This document shows positions 1-7,163 of a stretch of 9,617 nt of DNA, one piece after another (the stretch's first letter is position 1; the number at the start of each line of letters is the position of its first letter). A program made the translations under genes and the position numbers. The notes under the pieces were generated by a model that was given only the letters and a program-made list of their open reading frames with translations, searched no databases and was not told the origin of the DNA. The stretch is taken from contig JAUUZS010000115.1 of the NCBI GenBank assembly GCA_030589835.1, positions 1 through 9,617 on the forward strand. The letters are read 5' to 3'. The DNA comes from Cyclobacteriaceae bacterium (GTDB lineage: Bacteria; Bacteroidota; Bacteroidia; Cytophagales; Cyclobacteriaceae).

Positions 1-650
1 ATGCCAAGATATCCATCGTTGGGCACGTTTATCGCCGCTATACCTGTTGAAAAGTTATAATTTGTGTAGTGCTTCCATGGACTTGCAAGGCCATACACGT
101 CGAGAAAATCAGTTACATCGAGAAAACCGGCAACGATAGACATGCGGCCTTTGGCAAGCCGCTGACGCCAGTATAAGTTTTGTGTTCTGTAGCCGCTATT
201 GTTAAATGGTGGCCCAATCATGCCAACATAACCCATGTCCAGGCCCAGACTTGAGGGCGCTATGGTTGTGTGTCTATGTCGGTGTTCCAGTTTATAAACC
301 AGCGCGCCACTATTCCCGGATTTCCTGCCAACCAGTTCCCAGGAACCATAAAATCGAAAAATTCCGCTGCCAGCTTTTCCTTCACCGAGTTTTGAGTTTG
401 TACCAAAATATAAACTTGTATAGTCCAAAGCGAAACGGAAACCGGTCGCCTCTTTCAAATTCTTTTTAAAGTCGAAATAAGGCTGGAGAAAAGTTAATTC
501 GAAGACAGGTTGCTTCACCACATCATCAAAGGCAATCCGGTTATCTACCTGATCAACACTACCAAGCTTGGGAATAGAGTCATTTTCTGATTGAGCATAC
601 GATATTGAAACTATTAAAGAGAAAAGAGTTAATGAGAATAATTGTTTCAT
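1..650 (-). CDS. OprB-family carbohydrate porin, N-terminal part (cut by left window edge)
   Basis: The frame opens at ATG 648-650 and stays open to base 1, giving 216 residues with no stop, so only the N-terminal part is present. Residues 1-19 form a signal peptide (short Lys-containing start, hydrophobic core, cleavage before Q20 in SYAQ), so the product should be exported. The mature part reads like an outer-membrane beta-barrel, with alternating aromatic strands such as FRFALDYTSLYFG and IFRFYGSWELVG. It also carries blocks I recognise from OprB-type porins: YKLEHRHR, NLYWRQRL, and VAGFLDVTDFLDVYGLASPW near residues 176-195. OprB porins allow diffusion of sugars across the outer membrane; the actual substrate cannot be read here. 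A terminator lies between this gene and the preceding minus-strand gene, so it is probably transcribed from its own promoter within 651-740. No clear promoter motif is visible there. Family assignment rests on remembered sequence pattern; an unspecified outer-membrane porin is the alternative. Confidence 0.75.
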   Translation of the reverse strand, partial: MKQLFSLTLFSLIVSISYAQSENDSIPKLGSVDQVDNRIAFDDVVKQPVFELTFLQPYFDFKKNLKEATGFRFALDYTSLYFGTNSKLGEGKAGSGIFRFYGSWELVGRKSGNSGALVYKLEHRHRHTTIAPSSLGLDMGYVGMIGPPFNNSGYRTQNLYWRQRLAKGRMSIVAGFLDVTDFLDVYGLASPWKHYTNYNFSTGIAAINVPNDGYLG

Positions 651-742
651 ATCTACTAATTACTTTTACCAGAGCACTTTAATTACCTGTGGTATCTGAT
701 AAAACAGCTGGCAAAATAATTTATTTGACCATGTTTATAAAT

Positions 743-775
743 AATAAAAAAGGGAAAGAATTATTCCTCCCCTTT
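743..775 (-). terminator. Rho-independent terminator after the Asp-box/sortilin-type gene
   Basis: On the minus strand a 12-bp stem (AAAGGGGAGGAA pairing with TTCTTTCCCTTT, two G-U pairs, TAA loop, bases 749-775) is followed directly by a T-rich run (TTTTTTATT, 751-743). It starts 19 bases after the stop codon at 794 and separates that gene from the porin gene downstream. Confidence 0.85.
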
Positions 776-793
776 CAATTAAAATATGCTGGT

Positions 794-3700
794 TTACCTT
801 AAAATTTTATCCAACTTTGTTAACTCTTTCTTAATATCAGCATTGTACTTTTCATCTGCTGCTTTAGAATCGGCCACCAATTGTTTAAACTCTGTTTTCA
901 TACTTTGGGTAACAGGGCCTTCAGAATGGTCTAAAATTCCACTCATAAAAGACATTTTAAAAAGTATAGTGGCTGGTAAATTGATAACTTCAGCGAGTGT
1001 ACGACCGGTAGAAACATAGGTGCCTTCGTAATGTGTTACAAGTTTTGCAATTACTTCAGCCTGTTGATCTGCCTTTTTGATTTTATTTGCACTGGCTCCA
1101 CTTGATTTAAATGCTTCAAGTTTTGCAGCAACTTCTTCTTTGATTTTTAGCGCAGCTATTACATTCTGCGTTGAGCTTTCAGCAGCATTATACATTTCCA
1201 TCCAGAAAGCAAATTTTGCATCTGCCTGAGCCTGTGTGTAAGGTTCTTTAGGATTCATAAATACTTCGAATTCCTGAGTCTCCACATGCCCGTCAACAGT
1301 CAGTTTTGCTTGATATTTACCTGGAGATACAATTGGTGCTATTGCTGTTGCTGGTCGTTTAGGGACAGAAGTAACCCGATTAATGCGCATATCCCATACA
1401 AATTTATTTAAGCCTGCATTGAAATCTCCATCGGTTCCGTAGTTTAATCGCATTTGTTCTTTTGAGTAGTTACGTATCTCATTACCGTTTTTATCCAATA
1501 TGACCAAGCTAATTTCTTTAGGCTCTTTTGCTAGTTTAAAATACATCACTGCTCCCAGAGGTTTTGGATCACCAGCATCAATAAATTTACGTTTTCTTTC
1601 GCCATTAACAGGTGTAAAACCTAATTCGTAATAGGTTAATCCCGGACGCATATTTTGTATGAAATAATTTTTCTTATCTCCCGGATCTCCTCCCGGAACA
1701 TAATCTAACCACCAATTGTAACCAAAACGCGTATGATTTGGAATAGGGTAAAGGTGAACAGTTTTGGCATCTATTTCAGCACTTTGGGTACGTAAAGGAG
1801 TAATATCATCCATTATCCAAAAACCACGACCATTCGTTGCGATTACTAAGTCCACATCTTTAATAACCATATCAACAACGGGCACAGCTGGTAAGTTACC
1901 TTTTAATTTATCCCAACGTTGTCCATCATTTATAGAATAGTAAACGCCTGTTTCTGTCCCTACAAATAACAATCCTTTTCGAATCTTATCTTCCCTGATA
2001 GTTCTTGTAATTTCTCCTTGAGGAAACTTAGCAGACATATTTATCCAGGTTTTACCATAGTCTGTAGTTTTAAATATGTATGGATTATAATCGTCATAGG
2101 TATTGAAATTTGAAAATACTACATAAGCTGTAGCAGCATCATAGGGTGATGGTTCAATTTCATAAACCTGAGAGTATTCCGGTACACCGTCTGTAATACT
2201 TATGTCTTCCCAATTTCCGCCTCCATCTTTGGTAATATAAATTTTACCATCATCAGAACCTGACCAGATTACACCTTGTTTTACCGGTGATTCTGTTGTG
2301 CGTTTGATAGTACTGTATATCTCCTGTCCGAAATATTCTGAAAGCCATGGAGTACCAGTGATTTTTTGACGTTCCTTAATATCATTGGTCAAATCACCAC
2401 TAATTACTTCCCAGTTCAATCCTTCGTCTGTGGTTTTAAATACCACGTTTCCACCAAGGTATATTGTTTTAGAATCGTGAGGTGATACAAAATATGGCGT
2501 ACTCCAGTTAAATCTATATTTTAGTTCGTAGCCATTTAATCCGAATAATGGAACCGGCCATACCGAACGGACTTCGTTTTGCCCTGTTGCTATGTTATTT
2601 ACTGTAAAAGGAGCGCCACTTCCCATTGGGGCGCCACCAGAAATATTGTAAACTATATTTAGATCCTCAGGATTTGGTATTACACTACTAATTTCACCAT
2701 TACCAATAATAGTTGTTTCATAACCGGATATCCCTCCCCATCGTGAGGCGCTTGGCATTTTATACGCCAATAAATCTTGAGCGCTTCCGTAAACATTATA
2801 AGGAAAATCGTTATCTACATTTACACGATAAAATTGAGAATTCTTTTGAGTATGTTGGCTAGACCATGTTTTACCTCCCGTCATACTAACCTGACAGCCA
2901 CCATCGTTGGTAGCGATCATTCTGTTTGGATCTTTATTATCTATCCAGATATCATGAAAATCGTCTTTAATACCAGGCTCTAAAATCCAGGTTTTACCAC
3001 CATCCTTTGACATAAACATCCGGTTGTTAGGAGACCATAATTCATTCGCATCATGAGGGCTAGCGTAGATATGACTGTAATAGAATGGACGACCTATAAT
3101 CTGAAAATTATCAGAAACAAATTCCCAATTTTCACCTAAATCATCAGAAACATATAAACCTGGTTTTGTTTCAGAATCAATTAGCGCATATACTTTTTTG
3201 GCATCAGCAGCTGACATCGTAAATCCTGTACGACCACGACCGCCTTTCGGCAATCCTTTGTTGTAGGTGATTTCTTTCCACGTTTCACCAGAGTCAGTAG
3301 ATTTCCACATTCCACTTTCAGAACCACCTGTTTTAGGTCCCCAGGCTTTACGCTCAAATTCCCACATCGTTGCAAAAAGCTCATCAGGATTTGATGGATT
3401 CATCACTAAATCAATTACCCCGGTTTTCTCACTTTTGTACAGTACTTTTTTCCATGATTTTCCTCCATCAACGGTTTTGTAAACCCCACGTTCAGGATTT
3501 GGACCAAATGCATGTCCAAATGCTCCTACATAAACGATGTCGGGATTGGTTGGGTGAATTCTTACTTGCGAAATATGTTTAGTTTCATCCAATCCCATGT
3601 GTGCCCAATTTTCACCACCATCCACCGATTTATACACACCATCACCCCAACTTACATTATTACGCATTTGAGGCTCTCCCATTCCAACATACATGATATC

Positions 3701-3991
3701 AGGATTGGATTCAGAGATTTCCATGGCTCCAATACTGCCATAATTAAAATCCTTATCGCCAACAGGCTCCCAATAGGTTCCTGCATCTTCCGTTTTCCAT
3801 AAACCATTACTCGCTCCAAAATAAAACTCACTGGTTTTAGTTGGGTGGCCTAATACCACTGAGCCACGATTACCTACTATTGGGCCAATAAAGCGCCATT
3901 GGAGGGCGTCCGGTTTTTCTGGTTTTTGAGCAAACAGCATTATTGCCACATTTCCTAATAATGCAGTTGTAAAAAGAATTCTGCGTAACAT
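794..3991 (-). CDS. Secreted Asp-box/sortilin (VPS10)-type beta-propeller protein
   Basis: The 1065-residue protein starts with a signal peptide (residues 1-21, cleavage before or after Q22), so it is exported. Ten good Asp-box motifs (S/T-x-D-x-G-x-x-W) and one degenerate copy start near residues 67, 122, 173, 231, 282, 328, 369 (degenerate, SMTGGKTW), 520, 587, 642 and 686. This spacing fits one or two large beta-propellers of the sortilin/VPS10 or BNR type over residues 30-700. Residues 800-915 look like a beta-sandwich module (GLNKFVWDMR, then PGKYQAKLTVDG), and residues 915-1065 are rich in A, K and E and predicted helical. Relatives are often labelled 'glycosyl hydrolase' or 'VPS10 domain-containing protein', but no catalytic residues can be assigned, so the role is unknown. 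No T9SS or lipoprotein anchor is visible at the C-terminus (ends KLDKILR) or N-terminus, so it may stay periplasmic or leave by another route. It lies 125 bases downstream of the SYLF gene on the same strand. Confidence 0.9.
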   Translation of the reverse strand: MLRRILFTTALLGNVAIMLFAQKPEKPDALQWRFIGPIVGNRGSVVLGHPTKTSEFYFGASNGLWKTEDAGTYWEPVGDKDFNYGSIGAMEISESNPDIMYVGMGEPQMRNNVSWGDGVYKSVDGGENWAHMGLDETKHISQVRIHPTNPDIVYVGAFGHAFGPNPERGVYKTVDGGKSWKKVLYKSEKTGVIDLVMNPSNPDELFATMWEFERKAWGPKTGGSESGMWKSTDSGETWKEITYNKGLPKGGRGRTGFTMSAADAKKVYALIDSETKPGLYVSDDLGENWEFVSDNFQIIGRPFYYSHIYASPHDANELWSPNNRMFMSKDGGKTWILEPGIKDDFHDIWIDNKDPNRMIATNDGGCQVSMTGGKTWSSQHTQKNSQFYRVNVDNDFPYNVYGSAQDLLAYKMPSASRWGGISGYETTIIGNGEISSVIPNPEDLNIVYNISGGAPMGSGAPFTVNNIATGQNEVRSVWPVPLFGLNGYELKYRFNWSTPYFVSPHDSKTIYLGGNVVFKTTDEGLNWEVISGDLTNDIKERQKITGTPWLSEYFGQEIYSTIKRTTESPVKQGVIWSGSDDGKIYITKDGGGNWEDISITDGVPEYSQVYEIEPSPYDAATAYVVFSNFNTYDDYNPYIFKTTDYGKTWINMSAKFPQGEITRTIREDKIRKGLLFVGTETGVYYSINDGQRWDKLKGNLPAVPVVDMVIKDVDLVIATNGRGFWIMDDITPLRTQSAEIDAKTVHLYPIPNHTRFGYNWWLDYVPGGDPGDKKNYFIQNMRPGLTYYELGFTPVNGERKRKFIDAGDPKPLGAVMYFKLAKEPKEISLVILDKNGNEIRNYSKEQMRLNYGTDGDFNAGLNKFVWDMRINRVTSVPKRPATAIAPIVSPGKYQAKLTVDGHVETQEFEVFMNPKEPYTQAQADAKFAFWMEMYNAAESSTQNVIAALKIKEEVAAKLEAFKSSGASANKIKKADQQAEVIAKLVTHYEGTYVSTGRTLAEVINLPATILFKMSFMSGILDHSEGPVTQSMKTEFKQLVADSKAADEKYNADIKKELTKLDKILR

Positions 3992-4008
3992 AATATTGTT
4001 GATTTTTT

Positions 4009-4023
4009 AAGGTAGACTACCTT
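4009..4023. repeat. 15-bp perfect inverted repeat upstream of the Asp-box gene
   Basis: AAGGTAG-A-CTACCTT is a perfect 7-bp inverted repeat with a single central base. On the minus strand its near edge lies 17 bases before the ATG at 3991, between the SYLF gene and the Asp-box gene. It could be an operator half-site pair or a small 5'-UTR hairpin. On the minus strand it is followed by AAAAAATC rather than a T-run, so it is not an intrinsic terminator in that direction. Confidence 0.4.
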
Positions 4024-4116
4024 TAGAATTTTCGCACCTTCTCCTTAATCTTATATAGCTTATTTGATATATAAATTTATGGGATAGTGCTTTACTTCTT
4101 TTGGAGTGATGATCAA

Positions 4117-4644
4117 TCAAAAAGGATTAAACTTGAATTTCTGGCCGCCAACTGATGCTTCGTACATCAAGCCCCCTTTTTGCATGGTAAAAACCATAAC
4201 TCCATCCACATATTTTGCATCTGCAGAGACACCGGCTGTTACAGCTATAGCAGAAACCTGGGCTGAAAGCTCAACTTTATTTTCTTTGAACCGATCCATT
4301 TCTTTTTTGGATTCGAAGAAAATCACTTCCCGGTATGCCTGGCCACCCCACTGAAATCCGATGCTAAGCTGGCTGAGTTTTGCCATGCCAACCATTTGCC
4401 CTCGTTCATATGCTACGCCATTACCTGCAGCACCACCAATTCCTATGCCCCCTTTTCCGACATTAGGATATATCACATAGCCATATGAGCTGCTAAAATG
4501 TTTTTTCATTTGCCAGTCTCCTGCTATAAATTCTTTTTTCGCCTCTTTACTGTCTTCGATAATTTCTTGCACTTTTTTCTCAGATTGAGCAAATGCAGTC
4601 ACAACTAAAAAGCTGAACAGGGTAATTAAATAGATCTTTTTCAT
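4117..4644 (-). CDS. Secreted SYLF (Ysc84) domain protein
   Basis: The 175-residue protein has a signal peptide at residues 1-19 (MKK start, hydrophobic core, AFA-Q cleavage site) and a single SYLF/Ysc84 domain over residues 30-172. Family features visible are SSYGYVIYPNVGKGGIGIGG (residues 52-71), the small-residue GAAGNGVAYERG segment, LSIGFQWGGQAYREVIFF (93-110), and the C-terminal half SAIAVTAGVSADAKYVDGVM. SYLF domains bind phosphoinositides in eukaryotes; bacterial members are exported proteins of unclear function, often labelled 'lipid-binding SYLF domain-containing protein'. Length is typical for a bacterial single-domain member. No Cys follows the signal peptide, so it is not a lipoprotein by the usual rule. 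It is divergent from the first Uma2 gene and precedes the Asp-box gene by 125 bases on the same strand; co-transcription with that gene is possible but not shown. Confidence 0.9.
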   Translation of the reverse strand: MKKIYLITLFSFLVVTAFAQSEKKVQEIIEDSKEAKKEFIAGDWQMKKHFSSSYGYVIYPNVGKGGIGIGGAAGNGVAYERGQMVGMAKLSQLSIGFQWGGQAYREVIFFESKKEMDRFKENKVELSAQVSAIAVTAGVSADAKYVDGVMVFTMQKGGLMYEASVGGQKFKFNPF

Positions 4645-4967
4645 GATAATAAAAATTGTGTTTTTTGGTATTGTATTCTAAAATGAACTTTAAGCCCTAA
4701 TTATGTATAACATTGAATGCCAGGAAAAGTTTCTGCCAATTCATTATATGCTTTCGTTGAGGAAGCTATACCTGATTCTGAATTGCCGTGAAAGGGGCAC
4801 TTTGATTTGGTCATGATTGGTGGCGATTAATTTATAGAAGGTAGTCAGGTCTGCTTTTCGGATCAGGCAGGTCAGGCGGATCTGCTAAACCTGCCAGATC
4901 CGGTAGCCCCGGCTCATCGAAAAAGCAGTTTAAAATTCTTATCTTAGCTAAAACTTTTTCATTAAGA
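4645..4967. other. Divergent intergenic region between the SYLF and first Uma2 genes
   Basis: This 323-base spacer must hold the promoters for the minus-strand SYLF gene and the plus-strand Uma2 gene. I found no convincing TTTG/TAnnTTTG promoter pair for either; TATCTTAG, about 20 bases before the Uma2 ATG, is a one-mismatch match to the -7 element only. No open reading frame looks real. The Uma2-proximal third is occupied by the nested inverted repeat at 4851-4929. Confidence 0.5.
4851..4929. repeat. Nested GC-rich inverted-repeat element upstream of the first Uma2 gene
   Basis: Several inverted repeats are nested here. The outer pair is CTGCTTTT (4851-4858) with AAAAGCAG (4922-4929). The inner pair is CGGATCTG (4877-4884) with CAGATCCG (4895-4902), a perfect 8-bp stem with a 10-base loop. 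GGCAGGT (4866-4872) and ACCTGCC (4889-4895) form a competing 7-bp pair. The element is much more GC-rich than its surroundings and ends about 38 bases before the Uma2 start codon. It resembles a REP-like or foldback repeat more than a terminator, since no T-run follows in either direction. Confidence 0.55.
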
Positions 4968-5609
4968 ATGAAATTCATCACAGACATCAAACAACTCGAT
5001 TTAAATAAATCATATACCTATGCAGATTATCTGACGTGGAAGTTTATGGAGCGTGTAGAACTGATCATGGGAAAAATACGCAATATGTCTCCTGCCCCAA
5101 AAGCGCAGCATCAACAAATTTCGGTGGCTTTATCCTCAGCGATATTCGAACATCTAAGAGGGAAACAATGTAAAATATTTACAGCTCCTTTTGATGTACG
5201 GCTTCCAGTTCAGAATGAAAAAGGAGAGCCTGATACAGTAGTACAGCCTGATATTTCGGTAATTTGTAATGAAACTAAAATTGATCAGGACGGCTGTAAC
5301 GGCGCCCCGGATTTAATTGTAGAAATTGTTTCTAAAAGTTCCGTAAAAAGGGATTTACATGAAAAATTTGACTTATATGAGCAATGCGGAGTAAAAGAAT
5401 ATTGGATTGTGCATCCCAATGATAAATCGCTAAGTATTTTTTTATTGAATGAGGAAGGAAAATATGTCACTTCCCGCCCATTGACCTATGGGGATAAAGT
5501 AGCTAGCAAGGTGCTTGCCGGGCTGGAGATTGACCTCAATGAAGTTTTTCAGGATGTGGTCAAAGAACCTGAAGAGGGGTATTTGCCTGAAGGGGCTCGA
5601 AGATTATAA
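4968..5609 (+). CDS. Uma2 family (DUF820) predicted endonuclease, copy 1
   Basis: The 213-residue protein matches the Uma2 family, which has a PD-(D/E)XK nuclease-like fold and no established cellular role. Visible family blocks, in order, are RVELIMGKIRNMSPAP with a following H (residues 29-48), VQPDISVIC (92-100), GAPDLIVEIVSKSS (112-125), KRDLHEK with the YEQCGVKEYWIVHP block (127-150), and a C-terminal beta segment. D95 and E119 sit where the core acidic residues of the fold normally fall. K123 is unlikely to be catalytic because copy 2 has G there. The start is fixed by alignment with copy 2, which begins with the same MK-I--I-QLD pattern at the same length. Copy 2 lies 235 bases downstream in the same orientation. 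Between the copies, codons 144-209 are nearly identical at DNA level, whereas codons 1-143 give about 65% amino-acid identity in my hand alignment. No signal peptide or DNA-binding domain is visible. Confidence 0.9.
   Translation: MKFITDIKQLDLNKSYTYADYLTWKFMERVELIMGKIRNMSPAPKAQHQQISVALSSAIFEHLRGKQCKIFTAPFDVRLPVQNEKGEPDTVVQPDISVICNETKIDQDGCNGAPDLIVEIVSKSSVKRDLHEKFDLYEQCGVKEYWIVHPNDKSLSIFLLNEEGKYVTSRPLTYGDKVASKVLAGLEIDLNEVFQDVVKEPEEGYLPEGARRL
5397..5594 (+). repeat. 198-bp direct repeat unit A (3' part of Uma2 copy 1)
   Basis: This segment matches 6274-6471 at 195 of 198 positions with no gaps. The three mismatches (5477, 5546, 5576) are all silent third-codon changes. Similarity falls off sharply at both borders: upstream the copies differ about every second codon, and downstream the last codons and stop differ (GCT CGA AGA TTA TAA against TAC GAA AGG TTG TGA). 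Confidence 0.95.
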
Positions 5610-5825
5610 GCAAATTTCAGGTACACTCGTTTGTAAAGTGAATGATCAGGAACAATGATTTATGTGATTATATGATGGACGCAAATGGGCATTCCTTCTT
5701 GCTTATTAAACTATAAATTTCATGGTTTAGAGGTATTTATTGGAGAGTTGCATTATCGTTTCAACATGTGCAAAAGTGTCCTACACCCATTTTTTAATGC
5801 GTGATATAATGATTAAATTAGTTTC

Positions 5826-5833
5826 TAATTTTG
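5826..5833 (+). promoter_or_regulatory. Possible Bacteroidota -7 promoter element for Uma2 copy 2
   Basis: TAATTTTG is an exact match to TAnnTTTG and ends 11 bases before the chosen ATG at 5845. No TTTG-type -33 element is found at the usual distance, so this is weak. If real, the transcript would be almost leaderless and would rule out the longer upstream start at 5740. Confidence 0.25.
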
Positions 5834-5844
5834 CAAAACAATCA

Positions 5845-6486
5845 ATGAAATACATTTCAAGCATCGATCAACTGGATTTCAATAAAAGCTACACATATGC
5901 GGATTATCTCTCGTGGAGGTTTATGGAGCGTGTAGAATTGATCATGGGGAAAATATTTCTGATGTCTCCTGCTCCAAGCTCCAAACATCAATACGTATCT
6001 GGATTAATGAGTGCTGAATTTGTAACCTTCTTAAAGGGAACATCTTGCAGGGTTTTTTCCGCACCCTTTGATGTTACGCTACCAATAAAAAACAAGCATG
6101 GAGAACCAAATACCGTAATTCAACCTGATATTTGTGTGATTTGTGATCATGAAAAAATTACAGAAAAAGGTTGTGTGGGTGCTCCTGATTTAATTGTCGA
6201 AATTGTTTCCGGCAGTTCTGTCAAAAGAGATTTACACGAAAAGTACAATATCTACGAACAATCTGGCGTCACGGAATATTGGATTGTGCATCCCAATGAT
6301 AAATCGCTAAGTATTTTTTTATTGAATGAGGAAGGAAAATATGTCACTTCCCGACCATTGACCTATGGGGATAAAGTAGCTAGCAAGGTGCTTGCCGGGC
6401 TGGAGATTGACCTCAATGAAGTATTTCAGGATGTGGTCAAAGAACCTGAAGAAGGGTATTTGCCTGAAGGGTACGAAAGGTTGTGA
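5845..6486 (+). CDS. Uma2 family (DUF820) predicted endonuclease, copy 2
   Basis: This is a 213-residue paralogue of the gene at 4968. The frame is open from an ATG at 5740, but I chose ATG 5845 because from there the protein aligns with copy 1 from the first residue, without gaps, and at equal length. The extra 35 residues (MESCIIVSTCAK...) have no counterpart upstream of copy 1. The same blocks are present: RVELIMGKIFLMSPAP (29-44), IQPDICVIC (92-100), GAPDLIVEIVSGSS (112-125), and EYWIVHP (144-150). D95 and E119 are kept and position 123 is G. The N-terminal two thirds has drifted from copy 1 (about 65% identical residues) while codons 144-209 are nearly identical in DNA. Function is unknown; predicted nuclease by fold only. 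The next genes are convergent, beyond a 170-base spacer with a REP-like repeat. Confidence 0.9.
   Translation: MKYISSIDQLDFNKSYTYADYLSWRFMERVELIMGKIFLMSPAPSSKHQYVSGLMSAEFVTFLKGTSCRVFSAPFDVTLPIKNKHGEPNTVIQPDICVICDHEKITEKGCVGAPDLIVEIVSGSSVKRDLHEKYNIYEQSGVTEYWIVHPNDKSLSIFLLNEEGKYVTSRPLTYGDKVASKVLAGLEIDLNEVFQDVVKEPEEGYLPEGYERL
6274..6471 (+). repeat. 198-bp direct repeat unit B (3' part of Uma2 copy 2)
   Basis: This is the partner of 5397-5594, at a constant offset of 877 bases and with 195 of 198 identical positions. Mismatches lie at 6354, 6423 and 6453. Confidence 0.95.
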
Positions 6487-6529
6487 ATCAGGATGAAAAT
6501 GCTGAACCTACGACCAGTAGCGTAGATTG

Positions 6530-6579
6530 AACAAGATTCCCTGCCTTGTCAGGCAAGGTGGGCTGCTTTCGCAGGGATG
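6530..6579. repeat. REP-like repeat, copy 1, 3' of Uma2 copy 2
   Basis: The segment contains AACAAGATTCCC (6530-6541), a CCTTG/CAAGG hairpin (6544-6558), and CTGCTTTCGCAGGGATG (6563-6579), whose CTGC/GCAG ends enclose a TTTC loop. The last 17 bases recur exactly at 7604-7620, and AACAAGATTCCC recurs inverted at 7542-7553. The arrangement matches the widespread intergenic repeat type built on 'ttcgcagggatgac'. With no T-run following, it is not a standard intrinsic terminator, though it lies between convergent genes. Confidence 0.65.
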
Positions 6580-6656
6580 CCGTAGAAGTTTCAGTGGAAT
6601 GCGACCATTATTGCATTTCTGAGGCTTCAGAAAATGATTGTTCAATATTGCTCGTT

Positions 6657-7163
6657 TCAATTATCTTTATTTCCCTTTATATGTATAGTCGCTTTTAGTT
6701 TTTCTAAAAAAGATAAATCTTCAATATCTCTGGATTTGTTCCTGCCTTTGATGGCTGCTTTTTTTAAAATAATTAAATCATCGAGATCAACTACATTAAT
6801 CGATATCCCATCAACGCTTACTTTTTTGGTTCATTGAAAGGCGTATTCAAAATCAACTACATCAAGATGCTTGAGTATTTCAATCCTTAATGGGGGTTGC
6901 CCTATACCAATCATTTTTTGTACTAGAAACATTTCTTTGTTAATGCTCTCGGCCGGGATTCCATAATCAATACATGCCTTGACCATTTTTATTGCATTTT
7001 CTTCTGTGGCATTGATATATATGTCCAGATCATTGGTGCCTCTTACATGACCATACATCCCTAATGCATAACCACCAATAAGCATATATTCAATTTTATA
7101 TTTATTGAGTTCAACTATAAAATCTTTAAAATGTGCAGGAAATTTATTATTTACTTTACTCAT
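6657..7163 (-). pseudogene. DUF6036/MNT-like nucleotidyltransferase, interrupted by an in-frame TGA
   Basis: Starting at ATG 7161-7163, 110 codons run to a TGA at 6831-6833. The same frame then stays open for 57 more codons to TGA 6657-6659. The first part has the nucleotidyltransferase core: IGGYALGMYGHVRGTNDLDIYI (residues 29-50), with G30-G31, R41, and the D45-x-D47 metal-binding pair. PPLRIEIL (90-97) follows, with E95 where relatives usually have Asp. The part after the stop (TKKVSVDGISINVVDLDDL, then ILKKAAIKGRNKSRDIEDLSFL) is the usual C-terminal segment of this family (DGI-I-V--L-DLI--K-A-GR-KD--D-E-L). Both parts therefore belong to one ancestral protein of about 168 residues, inactivated or shortened by a single nonsense change; CGA or TGG to TGA is possible. 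No frameshift is needed. A 110-residue truncated product, readthrough, or a sequencing error are the alternatives. Such proteins resemble MNT-type antitoxins and AbiEii-like toxins; the substrate is unknown. Confidence 0.8.

Noticed and set aside
206..469. Plus-strand open frame of 87 codons
   Set aside because: It lies antisense to the porin gene, which has a signal peptide and family motifs; the plus-strand translation is rich in Cys, His and Pro without structure.
2777..3802. Several short plus-strand and minus-strand open frames within the Asp-box gene
   Set aside because: All are alternative-frame shadows of the 1065-residue protein with repeated Asp-box motifs.
5740..5844. N-terminal extension of 35 residues on the second Uma2 gene from ATG 5740
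   Set aside because: The extension does not resemble Uma2 proteins and has no counterpart in copy 1; alignment begins exactly at ATG 5845 and gives equal lengths.
6634..6837. Plus-strand open frame of 67 codons
   Set aside because: It is antisense to the C-terminal segment of the interrupted nucleotidyltransferase, whose frame matches a known family.
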